From Norana najaformis (taxonomy: Eukaryota > Annelida > Clitellata > Crassiclitellata > Hormogastridae), in NCBI GenBank assembly GCA_964023275.1, contig OZ029917.1, forward strand, positions 31,448,005 to 31,512,004: DNA of 64,000 bases, given 5' to 3'. The notes under the pieces were generated by a model. It did no database searches and had not been told where the DNA came from. It worked only from the letters and a program-made list of their open reading frames with translations. How positions within the stretch are numbered: the first letter of the stretch is position 1; the number at the start of each line of letters is the position of its first letter. The position numbers and the translations under genes are program-made. This document shows positions 22,976-35,399 of the stretch, one piece after another.

Positions 22976-24504
22976 AAGCCAGAAGCCGTGCTGTGGTGGG
23001 TAAGCAAGGTGAGTTGTGTTATTGATAGAGCCTTGAACGATAGTCGGCTTCTGTAGAAAGATCGGTTCTTTGGCCATGACTGTAACATAGGCCTACATCT
23101 TGTGTATGGATCTTCTGATCCAGATCAACCAACTGCTTTTGGAGCTCTGGTCCACCAATGTTCGATGATGTTCAGCTGTACCCGATATTCCAACCATCAG
23201 ATTCATGTGATTGTTGTGTTTGCATGTGTATGTCATAACGCAAGCTATTCTGGCTGAAGTACAGTCCTGGTTGTCTTCAAATCGGCTGAGGTTGAAACCG
23301 TCGAAGACGCATTTCATTTAGTTGGTGGCATGACAGGGACGCAGAAAGCTGTGACAGAGACAATTGCGGCAGCATCCCCGACTGACGCCACAACACAGTT
23401 TGGGGCCCTGATGTTTTCATCGACGACCTATCGTTGGTTGATCATGCAATTGGCATGGATCAGGGATCGATCATGGATCATGGATGGCATCGATCACGTA
23501 TCGGCGGGTCCCGCTTGGATCACTTACGTAAGAATATGGTTGTTCGGCGAAACTTATCGTTTGATGCTGTCGTGACTTTCATTCGTCTTTCGTCCTGATC
23601 AGATCGGACAAATGCGATGCCGTATTTGAAGGCTGCAAAATTACAGATACGGATTCAGTCCGTCCTCGTCTGCGCTGTCGAAACTGTGGCCAACCGTTTC
23701 AAAAACATTTAGGCCTACCAATGTTTCAAAATATATGCGAGCGAAACTGCACTTATAACTGCCGGAGGAGAGTAGTGTCCGTAGTGCAACCCAAGAAACT
23801 ATAAGGAAGCTGTCGTTTCTGTCTCGTGCCAGCCAGATCGATGATCGACGCGCTCTGCAGCCGGTGGAGATCTCTCGTATGCAGCGATTCGGACACATCG
23901 ACCATTGACCCTGAGCAACACAGGGTTTCACTAAACTTGGAGCTATCTTAAGATAAATTATTCTTTAGCTTGTCTTAAGTCGCATAGTCGCATCTTCTCA
24001 GATCTGTACAAAAGCCATGCGTGTTTCAGCGAAAGTCGATGAGAGTTATAAAAATACCAATATAAAATCCCACATACACATTTAAATAGCACACAGATAC
24101 GTATACTCGTTGTTGGGGAGAAAAAAGTCAAGGTTTCAGGACTTCTAACTCCCGCGTACGTGAATATACTCATGCATGCCAGCATGTTATACAAATACCT
24201 CTTTACGACATGTGTATATATGGACATATATATATATATGCACATATATATGTATATGTATGCAGGATATTCGCCTCTATCCCGCAGCGTCAAGCGTCTC
24301 ATATGTTCGACTTATAAGACAAGACGTTGGCCCAGGGCTGCACGTGCAAGCTACTACAATAGCGGCCTGTGTAGTATGGTAGACGATGCGAATGATGTGT
24401 ATGTATCCTGAATACATGTGAACTACAAGTGCCTTTCATTAATAACTACTTACGTCTGAGACGAGTCGACGTTAGGTGAGTTAAATCGAAGCACAAAAGT
24501 ACTG
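22976..24504. other. Spacer, no gene supported
   Basis: Small open frames on both strands lack domains. TA-rich repeats (tatatatatatgcacatatata) occur near 24220-24260. Two TAGGCCTA octamers are at 23088 and 23710. Confidence 0.45.
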
Positions 24505-25030
24505 CCCTCATTCTTCTCGTCTGATTTTCTTTTTATTCTCATTTTCTCCTTCTCTTCGTCCTTTTCTAGCCTATCTTTTGGTCGTTGAGCCTTAAGAACT
24601 TCGACTGTTTTTGTCCAAATGATTGGGATTTTGAAATTCAGGTTTGCTTAGAAACGGCCATCGATTGATGTCTTTTGCATTAATACAGCGGCGCCATAAA
24701 AGTTTCCAGATAAGAGTCGTGCGAATTCCTCTTCGTCTTCCGTTCTCTCATCTCCTGATATTCTCTTTCTTCTTCTCATTTTTTTAATCTCGCACTCCTC
24801 CTCCTTCCTCTTCTCCTAACCGTCTTACTTCTTCTCCAAATCTTCTCCTCATCTTCTCTTCTTCTCGTTTCAGGTTTTCTTCACGACTTCTTCCTTTTTC
24901 CTCTCTTTCTTTTCCATTTCTTCTTTTTTATTGTCCTTTCCTTTCTGTTTCTATTTCCTGTCTTCTTCCTTCTCCTCCTCTTAATCTTCCTCCTCCTCCG
25001 CCTCTTGTTTCTTCCCTTGTCCTTTTTTAC
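24505..25030 (+). repeat. Polypyrimidine-rich tract
   Basis: The plus strand is mostly C and T, with long runs of tcttctcctt type, over two blocks (24505-24600 and 24715-25030). The LINE tail at 24654-24705 sits between them. Such mirror-rich homopyrimidine DNA can form triplex (H-DNA) structure. Confidence 0.75.
24654..24705 (+). mobile_element. Solo LINE/SINE 3' terminal module
   Basis: gccatcgattgatgtctttt, gcattaatacagcggcgcca matches the terminal module seen at 11185, 49685 and 49875. No LINE coding sequence precedes it. Confidence 0.6.
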
Positions 25031-25236
25031 CTTCAGTTTTAAGTTTTTAATATTGACAAATCCAGAAAAGTAGTAACCAAAATCACTGCTTGTCTTCGAT
25101 TGTTTCCACCAGATTATTAGCCCAACACTAGGGTATAATAATTATAGGCCTACTTAGCGTCGAAGTTTCATAAAATGAAGAAAACCCCATTTGCCAGCAT
25201 TTCAATAGTTTCGCTTCCAAGTGTTGATAAAAATTT

Positions 25237-25476
25237 GTTTCCAGCAATAAATTGTTGTTTCCAGCAATAAATTGTTGTTTCCAGCAATAAATTGTTGTTT
25301 CCAGCAATAAATTGTTGTTTCCAGCAATAAATTGTTGTTTCCAGCAATAAATTGTTGTTTCCAGCAATAAATTGTTATTTCCAGCAATAAATTGTTGTTT
25401 CCAGCAATAAATTGTTGTTTCCAGCAATAAATTGTTGTTTCCAGCAATAAATTGTTGTTTCCAGCAATAAATTGTT
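25237..25476 (+). repeat. 20-bp minisatellite, 12 copies
   Basis: Twelve copies of gtttccagcaataaattgtt with a single substitution (attgttattt near 25377). Near-perfect homogeneity points to recent expansion. The minus-strand open frame is an artefact. Confidence 0.97.
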
Positions 25477-26094
25477 GACGGAACCGGATTTTGCTTACGA
25501 AATTGAACTGGAATTAGATCAATCGAAATCAAGAGCAAAATGAGGTAGCGCAATTTGAATAAAAAGTAATATTTACTGATATTTCATAGATTCTTCGAAA
25601 TATTACAATCATGCGCTAGCATTCATGGTAGTAATAATGATCTAAGATACAAATTGAAATTCACTCACAGTTAGGCCTATATCAGTGAGAATAAAGTTCT
25701 TTCATCAGCAACAGTAATAACAGCATCAAGTTAAATCATGCTTTGCTAACAGGTTTAGAACGCCGCCACTGCCGTGTTCGGGTGGTGCCAGTTCCAAGCC
25801 TGGATAAAGAAGGAGGGCGACGCTAATCATTTTCGTTATGACACAGCATTGTAGAACAGTAACTACCTACATACCTAAAATGCTTAAGGCTTATGAATTT
25901 TCTTGAAAAGATACCATGATTTCAAATGATATTCTGGCATTAATGTGATTAGTAAGTAACACGGTGATGTTGAAAGCGAAATTCAAATTCTGAACATAAT
26001 GGAATCGCTTAACAAATTAATTTTCTGAGATAGTTAGGCTTAAACCATTCAAACTTCTTAACTTGTTGCTGATAACTTATAGTAACAGAAATTA
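25477..26094. other. AT-rich spacer
   Basis: No gene or repeat was recognised. TAGGCCTA octamers lie nearby at 25145 and 25672. Confidence 0.5.
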
Positions 26095-26531
26095 CTTCTC
26101 TTCTGCCCTAACACTTCGCCCATCCATCACCTCATCCTTAAAATTTGGCAATCACTTCATAGCCCAAGCTGCCCCACCAATTTGGAATAAACTCCACCCA
26201 GAACTGCGACAGTTATCTGACCCATCATATGAACTCAAATATGCTCCACCGCCTACAATTTCTGCATTGGCCTTTCACTCAAAACTGAAAACACTTCTCT
26301 TTCACAGATCCTATATTGACTCCCCTTCTTCCTCTTTTCTCTCTTTCCGCTTCAATTCCAGGCATCACTCGCCGTAACTGCCACGCTGTCTCTCTATCTG
26401 ACTTTGGGATCTTCATCTGGAACCGAATCCTTTTGCCTATCGATTTTGTTTTGACTGAGCCCCTATGAATAAGCTGGTCCCCGTGACGTGGCTTTCGTTG
26501 GGCGCTGTAGAAATCTCGGAATTACGATTAC
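26095..26531 (+). mobile_element. LINE 3' fragment, subfamily A copy 1
   Basis: This matches the last part of the LINE at 40130-40980: shared SSLKFGN, WNKLxPELRQ and ISALAFHSKLKT protein blocks, then the non-coding tail from cctatcgattttgttttgac to aatctcggaattacgatta. The reading frame ends with a stop near 26377. It is 5'-truncated and starts within the C-terminal region of the polyprotein. Confidence 0.8.
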
Positions 26532-28627
26532 TTTCATGTGAAGGACGCAAACAGCAAAGGCAAAGTAGAATGAAAGCTGCAGTGGACAATTTTATGCGCT
26601 TTTGGAATGCAGTGATGTTCAAATGTCCAAAAATTCTCCTTCTGACTGGAATAAATCCGTCATAGGAGAGAGGTCAGCCACGCGAATCTTTCTTTTCCAT
26701 TTGTTTTTAACTCCTTTATCTTCTATTAAATGTCCACAATTAAACGTATATAGACTTTTTTTTAAATCGTCAGTAACTGTTTTAATTTTATTTAAAGGTG
26801 GTATTGGGCTATTTTGAGTTAATGACGATTAATTTAAAGAAAACAACATTTTTATAGAAATTTATGTGCAAGTTTACACTTTAAATTCGTGTTTTAAATT
26901 GTGCCATGAATTTCAAACGGTCAAACACTTCAGTGGCCATAACAACCTTTTCAACAATATTTGCCCAGAGTCTGCAGATTTTATCGACCCTGACAAGAAG
27001 TTTTTATCAGTTGTGAAACTAATTGGGTGGAAAAGCGACATGGTGTTTAAAATCAATAAAGCCTTTTGATCTGTATGCACGAGAGAAAAGAAGTCGTCGA
27101 AAACAGATCATATCAGTTATGTTTAATTCCCAGTGTAAGTTGGGGGCTGATAGGAAGCCGCCAATAGCGCTATAGATGCCGGATTGTCTGAGTCTGGGTG
27201 GTGTCACTACAACCACTTTGTCAAATTGAAGCCAATCGGTTTAATGATTTAAGGATTTCAGACTTACAGATGGCAAAGCCCAATTTTCATTCGTAAAGCA
27301 TGTCACCCGTGAGAGCAGGTTTGAAATCCATTTGCATTCTATAGCGGGTAAATTAAACTTCAGTCTCAGGATTGCAAGCTCAGCTGTTTACCCGCTTGAA
27401 TATCTCGGATGACACCTCAGATGACACCTTGGCTATGATAAACAAGTTCAGTGGTGCGCAGTGCATCAGACTCCTGCGTTTGAATCGATTCGTTGGTGTG
27501 AATGCCGTCTCTTTGGAGAGCCACGTGTCGATTGTGTCGAAGTCTAATGGCCACAACTGACGGAGGACCACTTGCTATTCTCTCCTCTAATCTTCAATTG
27601 CGTTTTGGATTGCATTGCACTGCATTGTGGATGTTTTCCGTAAAAGCAGCCTGCACTCTGTGCCCTGAACTCGCGTAGACACATATTGTTTGGCAAAAAT
27701 AGCACAGCTATTGTGGCAGTGGCCATAGTCGTTTCTTTTAATTGTCACTCAATTTGTCTCTGAGCTGTTTGGACTCTGTACTTATTCTGTTCTTGACAGC
27801 ACTTGTGTGGCTGGCACTTTGGTGCAGTGTCGCAATTTTGTGGCTGCACGTGGATGTAATTGGCAAATAATGCAAAGAAGGCTTCGACATTTCGAAAGGT
27901 TTGAACAGCTTAACAGTTTGAAGGTTTTATTCCTAGTCACTGGATTGTAGTACAGAGTGATTCTTAATAGATTTCAAAACCGGAGCTTTACTTTTATTGT
28001 GAGTTACGCTATCGGTATAGTTGTTGAATATTTTTATTAATATTGTTATTATTTTTATTATTTTTTAATAATATTATTTTTTATATTTTTATTATTAACC
28101 TGCCAATTTGTAGAACGCCGAAAGGTGAGGCATAAAATGTTCGAGTATTGAGTGCTAATTGCGACTCTTGGCGAGTTGGCAAGAGTTTGACAATTTAAAT
28201 AATTGAGTGGATTATTAATAACAATATAGAAGCCAATGACTTTCTCAGTAATGCCGCCTAAATCCAGGTGACGATTCTAAATTGACTACGAGTGTGCAGG
28301 TAACGAGGCGAAAGAATCGCTCGCTATTCATCTCGACTGTTGTTTAATTTCTTGTTTGTCAGAATCGTTACAAGACGTCGTTCAAGATTCGTTAGCCCAC
28401 GTCGTCTGCTTTTCTCATCGTTGTCCAATTTCTCTCGGGCCCTTGACTAAAGTGGATCACCTAGACCCAGAGTCCGTGTCTGCTATTGAATTTTCCAATT
28501 AACCGACGAACAGTCAGACCTTTGTGGCTCTGGAGACGTCGGGAATGACGAGTGTACGTTGTCGGTTTTGCAAAAGTTGAAGGTGTTGCAGCAGCGTCTA
28601 TTTTTCTGGTTTATATGAATACAATAC
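26532..28627. other. Spacer with a possible LINE remnant
   Basis: A plus-strand frame near 26880-27069 (TVKHF..HNNLFNNI..ESADFIDPDKKFLS) weakly recalls the C-terminal zinc-knuckle tail of I/Jockey-type LINEs, but support is thin. The rest (27070-28627) is AT-rich with a TTATTA-rich tract near 28030-28095 and no recognised feature. Confidence 0.35.
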
Positions 28628-28770
28628 GGCACGGTAGCCGAATGGATAGGACGTTCGGCTTATAACGCGGAGAGTACGGGTTCGAACCTCCCCTTAGACG
28701 GTTACTGTGCAGGGATCTTGAGCAAGTCCTTCATTCACGATTGCTTCGCGCCTCAGATTCAGATTTACTG
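28628..28770 (+). repeat. tRNA-derived SINE
   Basis: Box A (tagccgaatgg, 28635-28645) and a consensus box B (ggttcgaacctc, 28679-28690) have tRNA spacing. The sequence does not close into an acceptor stem after box B and continues into gagcaagtccttca, which recurs in the fragment at 11135, so it is a SINE. The head and box B are well preserved, suggesting a younger copy. Confidence 0.7.
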
Positions 28771-29089
28771 ACCATGTAATATTATCACCTAATCGAAATG
28801 TTTGCCTCATCTTACAATTTTTTTCAACCTAAAACACCACTTGGGAAATAATTTGTCTTAAACTAAATTTCTGCCAAGCTCAGAATTTCTACATGGTATC
28901 GTACTCCACAACCCAATGTCTCTTCACTGCAGGGGATGCCATACGAGGGTAACATATTGAAGTCTGGCCAGGGAATTCTGTACCGTTTGTGGTTTCTTCA
29001 GATCTCTATCTTCGATGCTGCTATCAACTCGTGTCAGGAAGGTCATTTGTGTGACACAATGGACCAAAACATCATACTTGAGAACCTCA

Positions 29090-29300
29090 ACACCTTCTTT
29101 GCAAATGATACTATCCTTCTGGCCTGGCTTTAGTCCTTCCTGGATGGGCGGACATTAATGGCGGCCGTATACTCAGGAGCATACGACTCGGACAACAGTA
29201 GCCTGACTGTCAAAGGTGCATTCCACCGCCGCGGAAGTACACATTGCAAAGTGAGTCCCTTCTTCTTGGCACAAGTCAACATCTCAGCAAATGTCAATGC
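29090..29300 (+). pseudogene. LINE reverse-transcriptase fragment
   Basis: The plus strand around 29118-29290 reads LLAWL, a stop, then SFLDGRT and a decayed segment ending VNISANVN. The spacing fits the RT palm region in which a WL.SFL.GR motif is followed by the PQGS..GPLLF.IYINDLP block. Several substitutions and a stop show decay. It probably belongs to the same insertion as 30030-30505, in the right order. Confidence 0.5.
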
Positions 29301-30029
29301 CTTACATCTTGCCAAGTGGCCTATCGCCTGTTAAACATTCCGAATGCTCAAGTCAAGCAAAGCATTTGACTTCACTGTATATTTATCTCACCAATTCACT
29401 TTCATATGCGGAACATTTGTTGAATCGGATCTCATTTGCCTCAATCAGTAATGATTACCTCAATGATTTAATTAGCAAATGTCCTCGTTTCTTGTCGAAG
29501 ATTCGAAAACTGTAATCCACTTTTCATTTGCATCATTGAGAGAGATCCGAAGAAAGCAAAAACCGTACAGAATTCTCTGGCTAGACTTCAATATATTACC
29601 CTCGTATTGCATTCACTGCTCTGGCTGTGAAGTGCTGAATATATCTAAACCAGTAAGAGCATTAAACACCGGGGAAAGCAAGTAGGCTTTGATATTTTTC
29701 AGCATAGAGTTGGTGTAGAAAACCACAGCAGCCAAAGTGGTGTAGATGATATACATGTACTGTGATTTACATATACTGTGATTTACACATACTGGATGAC
29801 TTGTTTGTTGAGTTGGCTGGTGCTTCTTGTAATTTGGATTTTTTTAAGTCTTCAAGTCTCTCACCGACATGTAAATGGTATTTGTAAGTCGTCATGAATG
29901 TATATTCGTGACATAATTATGCGTTATGTTCCTATTTCTTCAAGGATTTCTCTGGCAAACGCATTCGTCTCCAGTTGCGGTGTTACTGTAACACGCTTCT
30001 TGTTAGTATCACAAAGTAAAACATGCACA

Positions 30030-30505
30030 TCTCTTTGGCTAGAGCCATAACTGACACGAAAAAATTTGAGCACATAACTTCTGTGCTGAAATTGTTGCAT
30101 TGGCTTCCTGTTCAGCAAGGATCTGTTTCAAATTGGGGCCTATAGTTAAAAAAAAATGAACTCTGGCCAACCACAGTACTCAAAACCAGTTCTAATCCCG
30201 CAAACGTATCATTATTCAACCAGGTCACCTGATTGCCTTTCTTTGGTTGTGCCAAAAACTAGAACTTTTCCTAATTGGTGGGCTTCTTCTGTTGCTGGAC
30301 CTAAATCCTTGAACTCTCTTCCTGTATCTTTCTGCGTTCTGCTCAGTCCCTTATGCCATTTCGGTCTCAGTATTAAACTCACCTTTTCACTTGGGTTATC
30401 CACCATAAGATATCTCTCTGCTTCAGTATAGACTGATTTTATGAGTAATGACCTGACTGAGGCTTGATTTTGGTGCGCCAGCTGATGCCTCGTTCATTAA
30501 AAACT
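30030..30505 (+). mobile_element. LINE C-terminal region and 3' end, subfamily B copy 1
   Basis: One frame reads ARAITDTKKFEHITSVLK then LLHWLPVQQ, a hallmark of the C-terminal part of CR1/L2-like polyproteins. After a frameshift and deletion, RSPDCLSLVVPKTRT and KSLNSLPVSF follow. The non-coding tail (gcttgattttggtgcgccag, ctgatgcctcgttcatt) matches the inverse of 41086-41415. An AAAAAAAA run at 30150 marks a small indel hot spot. Confidence 0.7.
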
Positions 30506-30528
30506 AACGCCATGGAAGATGTTAATTA

Positions 30529-30592
30529 GCAGTAGTAGTAGTAGTAGTAGAAGCAGTAGTAATAATAGAAGAAGTAGTAGTAGCAGCAGTAA
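30529..30592 (+). repeat. TAG/CAG trinucleotide microsatellite
   Basis: Imperfect (TAG)n with CAG, AAG and AAT variants directly follows the LINE 3' end, as often seen at retrotransposon tails. Confidence 0.8.
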
Positions 30593-31645
30593 TATTTACA
30601 GCAGAAAAATCAAAACCTAACCCTTCGGGTGTTGATTGATTTATTTATACGATATATGCATCTGTACATTTATATAGCCCCTAAATAACCTTTCACAAGA
30701 GAAAACAACCTATCATCACGCACAGCCTATATTTAAACGTGTTTTGTAATTTGTACGTGTACAAGTGTGACAGTAAGTATGATGTTTGATTTTATTCAGC
30801 TGTTGGATTGCAACGAGTGTTGTCAGTGCTGCTCTAAACTCCGTCCATTGAAGGAATGAGAGGCTTATTGTGGTCATCAAAGGCTCGAAAACGTCCATTC
30901 ACATTAAGTGCATATACGTGTAAAGATACAGATAAGTATGAATGCATGAATAAAGACGTCACTGCAATTGTATACGGAGCTTGGAGCGTGTCAGTAGCGA
31001 TGAAGTAGCGAGTATCCGGACAGAATAGCGAACGAGACGCATCGGTTGAGTCCGTGGCCAAAGTGTATAAACACTGGCGTCGAAAAGCTGTCAGCGTAAC
31101 ATGGCCACTGAAAGCAGTTGCAGTCAAAGGCATTCGTGTCACTATTAAGGAAGCCCAACATAAAACGCCTTTTACAGCGCAATAAATCAGCCAGCGCACA
31201 AAAGACTCCAGACGTCCAGTTCAAAAATTGACGCTTGGCATAATCTAGCGAGCATCGATACAGAATTGTCAACGACTTAGAGCTCGTTCTTTCACATCAA
31301 CGTTGCTGCATTTGACAGTCAATGCCTTGGCAGCAACTCGGTCGATATAAATGGCAAGTGCGACGAACACTAATTTCAGATTAAGTGACGTTCTTTATGA
31401 CGCGAAACCCTCGCATGGAAAAAGGATCAAGTCATCTGCGATCATTCACGTACTGAATGCGTCGTCCACTGATTGCCAGTCAGCGCATGCTCTCTCTGCC
31501 GCCAATTCTGAACGATTGCTGACATGGACAGCACACTAACTGATTTTCCCTGAAGAAACGAATAGATTCTGTCGCTTTCCAGGGGGTACATTTATTACAA
31601 AGAAGTACGATTACCGATCGAAGTTCCTGCAAGGAACGGCGAAGA
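30593..31645. other. Spacer, no gene supported
   Basis: Minus-strand frames of 121 and 93 residues overlap here without any recognisable domain. No repeat or RNA gene was seen. Confidence 0.45.
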
Positions 31646-32014
31646 GTGGACGGACGGACGGACGGACGGACGGACGGACGGACGGACGGACGGACGGACG
31701 GACGGACGGACGGACGGACGGACGGACGGACGGACGGACGGACGGACGGACGGACGGACGGACGGACGGACGGACGGACGGACGGACGGACGGACGGACG
31801 GACGGACGGACGGACGGACGGACGGACGGACGGACGGACGGACGGACGGACGGACGGACGGACGGACGGACGGACGGACGGACGGACGGACGGACGGACG
31901 GACGGACGGACGGACGGACGGACGGACGGACGGACGGACGGACGGACGGACGGACGGACGGACGGACGGACGGACGGACGGACGGACGGACGGACGGACG
32001 GACGGACGGACGGA
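31646..32014 (+). repeat. GGAC tetranucleotide array, about 92 perfect copies
   Basis: An uninterrupted run of GGAC units extends over about 368 bases without a visible substitution until the last unit (cggatg). It is open on both strands (RTDG and SVRP repeats) only because no stop can occur in the unit. Confidence 0.98.
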
Positions 32015-32789
32015 TGTAAGAACAGGTGCAGAAATCGTTAAGTCGATGAACTCGTCGATCGGTTGATCCGTAAATTTATGCATGTGCGTGATTTCATAGA
32101 ACGCTTATGCATTTCACGAGCTGATCCAAACATTTGTAGAGGACAGGTCACAAGGCTTATAGATAGGTTTTAAGTTTAATAATAACTTTATGTCAATAAT
32201 ATTGGAATTGCATAGTAGTTTGATTTTTAAGTTGTTCAGTTCGTTTTGCTTGTTTCTAATATTTAACTGATTTATATGTTTAATTCAATGTAATAATTGA
32301 GTCCATCAGTTTGTCCCCCCCGCCCTCCGTCCAGTGACTGTTGACCTATGGCGCCGCTTGATCAAAAGGTACTCCGACACTCGCTTTAGATCAACAGCCT
32401 AAGTTTAAGGCGCCCTTAGTTATAACTCTTCGCACTATCCCACGCCAGAAAGACCAAGGAAATAAAATTGTATATTGCTAATCGTTAGATAGCACTCAAA
32501 TCTAGTAGAGTCTGCTAAGTCACGCTTTAAGGTGCAGGCCGTCGAATAAAGCGTGTAATTCGTTGCGCTGCTTTAGTCGTGAAATGGCGATGCTGTATTT
32601 CACGCATACGAGTCAAGGCAATTTGTTATCATTTGGTTAGCGATATATGCAGTACATTCGTGTGCTGGGCGTATACAAGTTACGAGATACTGTATATGCA
32701 TTTAGACGAGAGGGCGTCCGTAAAGACTAGTCACTGCGCTCCCGAGTTACTTCTGAAACATCTGCTATCTGTTTCTGAGTCCAGCAGCT
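32015..32789. other. Spacer, nothing recognised
   Basis: AT-rich to about 32300, then mixed sequence. No gene or clear repeat was found, though the last part may be a further decayed unit of the ~300-bp repeat that follows. Confidence 0.45.
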
Positions 32790-33780
32790 AATTCGACAGG
32801 GTCTGAGCCCACCCTCTTGCGAGGTCGGAGGGTCTGAGTTCCGGTAGTGGAAAATAAAAGTCTGTGCAAAACTAGAAGAAGGACACGTTACACAAGTCTG
32901 TTTAAAACGAGGCTTAAGCCATGGAAGGTTTACCCCACTGGTGCCGTTCGAAGACAAATCTGTCTAATCGCTGGTAAAAGACAGACCAGTCGGGGCGTTC
33001 TCGGGCAAGTCACAACCGAGCCAATAGCTTTCTGATTCAGAGATGGCCTCAATGTTAGGTTTCGGACCCACCCTGTTGCGATGTTGCTATACGGTAGTAG
33101 GAAGAAGAGTTTTGCGAAACACGGGGAAGGACACGTTCATAACATCAAGAGTGGGTCTGCCCGAAGTGTGTAGTCGACAAGATGATCTGAGTTTTCATAC
33201 TCTGTGTGATGAACAAGAGGGTAACGTTATGGAAATTTATCTCACCGAGGTCGTTCGAGAAACTTGTCAGTTCGCTCCCGGGCGTGTCACAGCTGAAATC
33301 GCTGGTTCAGAGTCTGGTCTGGTTCAGAGACCGGCTCACTTGATCAGATTTCAGGGTACGGGTCCACCCTGTTGCGAGGTCTCGAGACGGACTGATTCTC
33401 GACTGCGGGAAGATAGGAGGCTGTGCGAAACTCGGGGAAGGACACATTATACAGGTTCGTGTAAAACGGAGTTAACGCTACAGATGCTTATTCCATTGGT
33501 GTCGTCAATAGATTTTGCCCAAGTGCCAATTAGGCAAGCTAAACTGCTCATTGTGCTCCAGAAGTAGTCAAAACCCTAACGTTTGCTGTCCCACAACCTC
33601 TTATCTTCCTGCTATTGAGAATCAGTCCCAGAAACCGCCTCAACAAATCTTATTTCAGGGTGGCCCACGCTGTTGCGAGGTAACGATACGAGCTGATTCT
33701 TGATACCATGAAGATGAGAGGTTGTGTGAAACTCTGGAACGAACAAGCTTGCATTACTCCTTGTCAAAAATCGGGTAGCG
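32790..33780 (+). repeat. Degenerate ~300-bp tandem repeat, about 3.5 units
   Basis: The block cccaccctgttgcgaggt recurs at about 32808, 33066, 33362 and 33663 (spacings near 258, 296 and 301). Each is followed at a similar distance by a gtgcgaaactcggggaagga-like block and a gttaacgctatgga-like block. Units are diverged and contain indels. A 174-residue open frame (33043-33567) runs across two units but has no domain and is not preserved between units, so I do not call it a gene. Confidence 0.75.
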
Positions 33781-35399
33781 AAAGGATATAACGGTAATAT
33801 ATAGTGTCCGTCAGAGTTCCAAGGTCAAGATTACGACAGTCAATATCCAAAAGTTGACCAGACACAGCGGAGATTAAGACAGATGGACAAAGAGAATAAT
33901 CGATAATACACCAGATACCGGGCCATGTAACCCAGGTGTATTGGAAGGCGCCGACAAGGTATATACCGACCCCAAATTTTGACTGTCACAACGCACAGCT
34001 CAGAGAACTGAAGTGCGAGGTAGGGCTCCATGGTGCGTAGTTTGGGACAAAAGATCTATGTCCAAATAGCGATGATAATAGAAAATCTTTCGAAGCAGCA
34101 TTTAGTAACTCTGTTGGTCGTGAACAGCCAACAGAGTTCAGGCACGAGAACTTACTTTGAAAGTTGTGTTGCATGGCAAATATATTCGGGTGAGGCTGGA
34201 AGTTCTACCTACGCAGATGGAGCGAGAGAGTGTGACAGTGAGAAGATGCATTGCTCAATATACAAGTCCCTAGGGCTGAAAGACGCAGAGACTGCCCTGA
34301 CCCAGGAAATAAGAGAACGACTGGCGTCTCAGGTTAAGATCTCAGGTTGTAGTTAAAGAGTTACGAGATGTAGAATGGCGGCGAATAGAAAGTCCGTAGT
34401 AAAGAAGGCGCAGAATAAGGAACGACTATTGCCGGTAAAGTAATAAACCCGATTCTGAGAAAAGGACATTCCAGGACTTAACTGCGACCCTTGAAGAGGC
34501 AGAGTCTGATCCCGACATAGAGCTTTAGTGTTTCCTCCCTTAAGGAAGCGGCCAATCTTGAACCCTCCTTGGAGAGAACAGACACTTTAGGCAGAGATCG
34601 TCGTTACAGTCATTCCATATAGGAAGTAGAAGGGGCAGTCATTTCGATGGCTCTGAGCGTAGGACTTGGTTGGACTCACCCCACCCCAGCAAGTTATGTC
34701 CAGACCTCGACCGCCTTAGATTATCGGAGTGGCGAATAAGCATGGCCGTACTCAGCTGCAAATATTTTAGCCATGAGGATTTTCCAGAATACCTTGTAAT
34801 TGTAAAAATGTGTTAGCACCTGTTTAGTCATCAGCATTATTACGAGCATTTTTATTACCAGAAAGTTTTACGGCCTTTTTCTTAGTGAACTTTAGCATTA
34901 CTAAGGCTAGCCAGGAGCGCCTTCGACAGGTAAAAATGTTACGTTACATTGTACATTGCATTACACGCTGTTACATTACATGATGCTAATGAGGTAATGA
35001 TGATTACGATGACAACGTTTGCAAAGGCGCTGATATAATTATAACATAAAACGTTATAGAGAATCTGTTAACACAAACTAAATATGGTAAATAAATAAGG
35101 CAAATAAATAAAGTGACAGTTTTCCGTCCAATAACTAGCTGTGAAATTTGAAAATGTATCGCGTTTAACGTTCGTTGTTCGACACGCATAGCGTACATCG
35201 CTTTACTGTGATAACTCTCCTTCAAAATTTATGCAACTGAAATTAAGCAAAAATAACTGAAATATGTCAATGTCCCCTTAAAAGTTAAGAATTGCACATT
35301 GAAGCCGGGCAATAGGAAATATTATGAACCATAATTCAGACTGAAAGGAGTCAATTTTCAGTTCAGAGTGAAAGAATGAAGTCTCATTAAGAAAGCCGC
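33781..35399. other. Spacer, no gene supported
   Basis: A 108-residue plus-strand frame (34030-34356) shows no domain. AT-rich sequence from about 34760 to 35330. No RNA gene was found. Confidence 0.45.

Noticed and set aside
28628-28700. Functional tRNA gene
   Set aside because: Boxes A and B are good, but no acceptor stem closes and the sequence runs into a SINE body shared with 11135.
31595-32083. RTDG and SVRP repeat frames
   Set aside because: Any GGAC array is open on both strands; no flanking coding sequence.
33043-33567. 174-residue plus-strand frame
   Set aside because: It crosses two units of the degenerate ~300-bp repeat, is not kept in other units, and has no domain.
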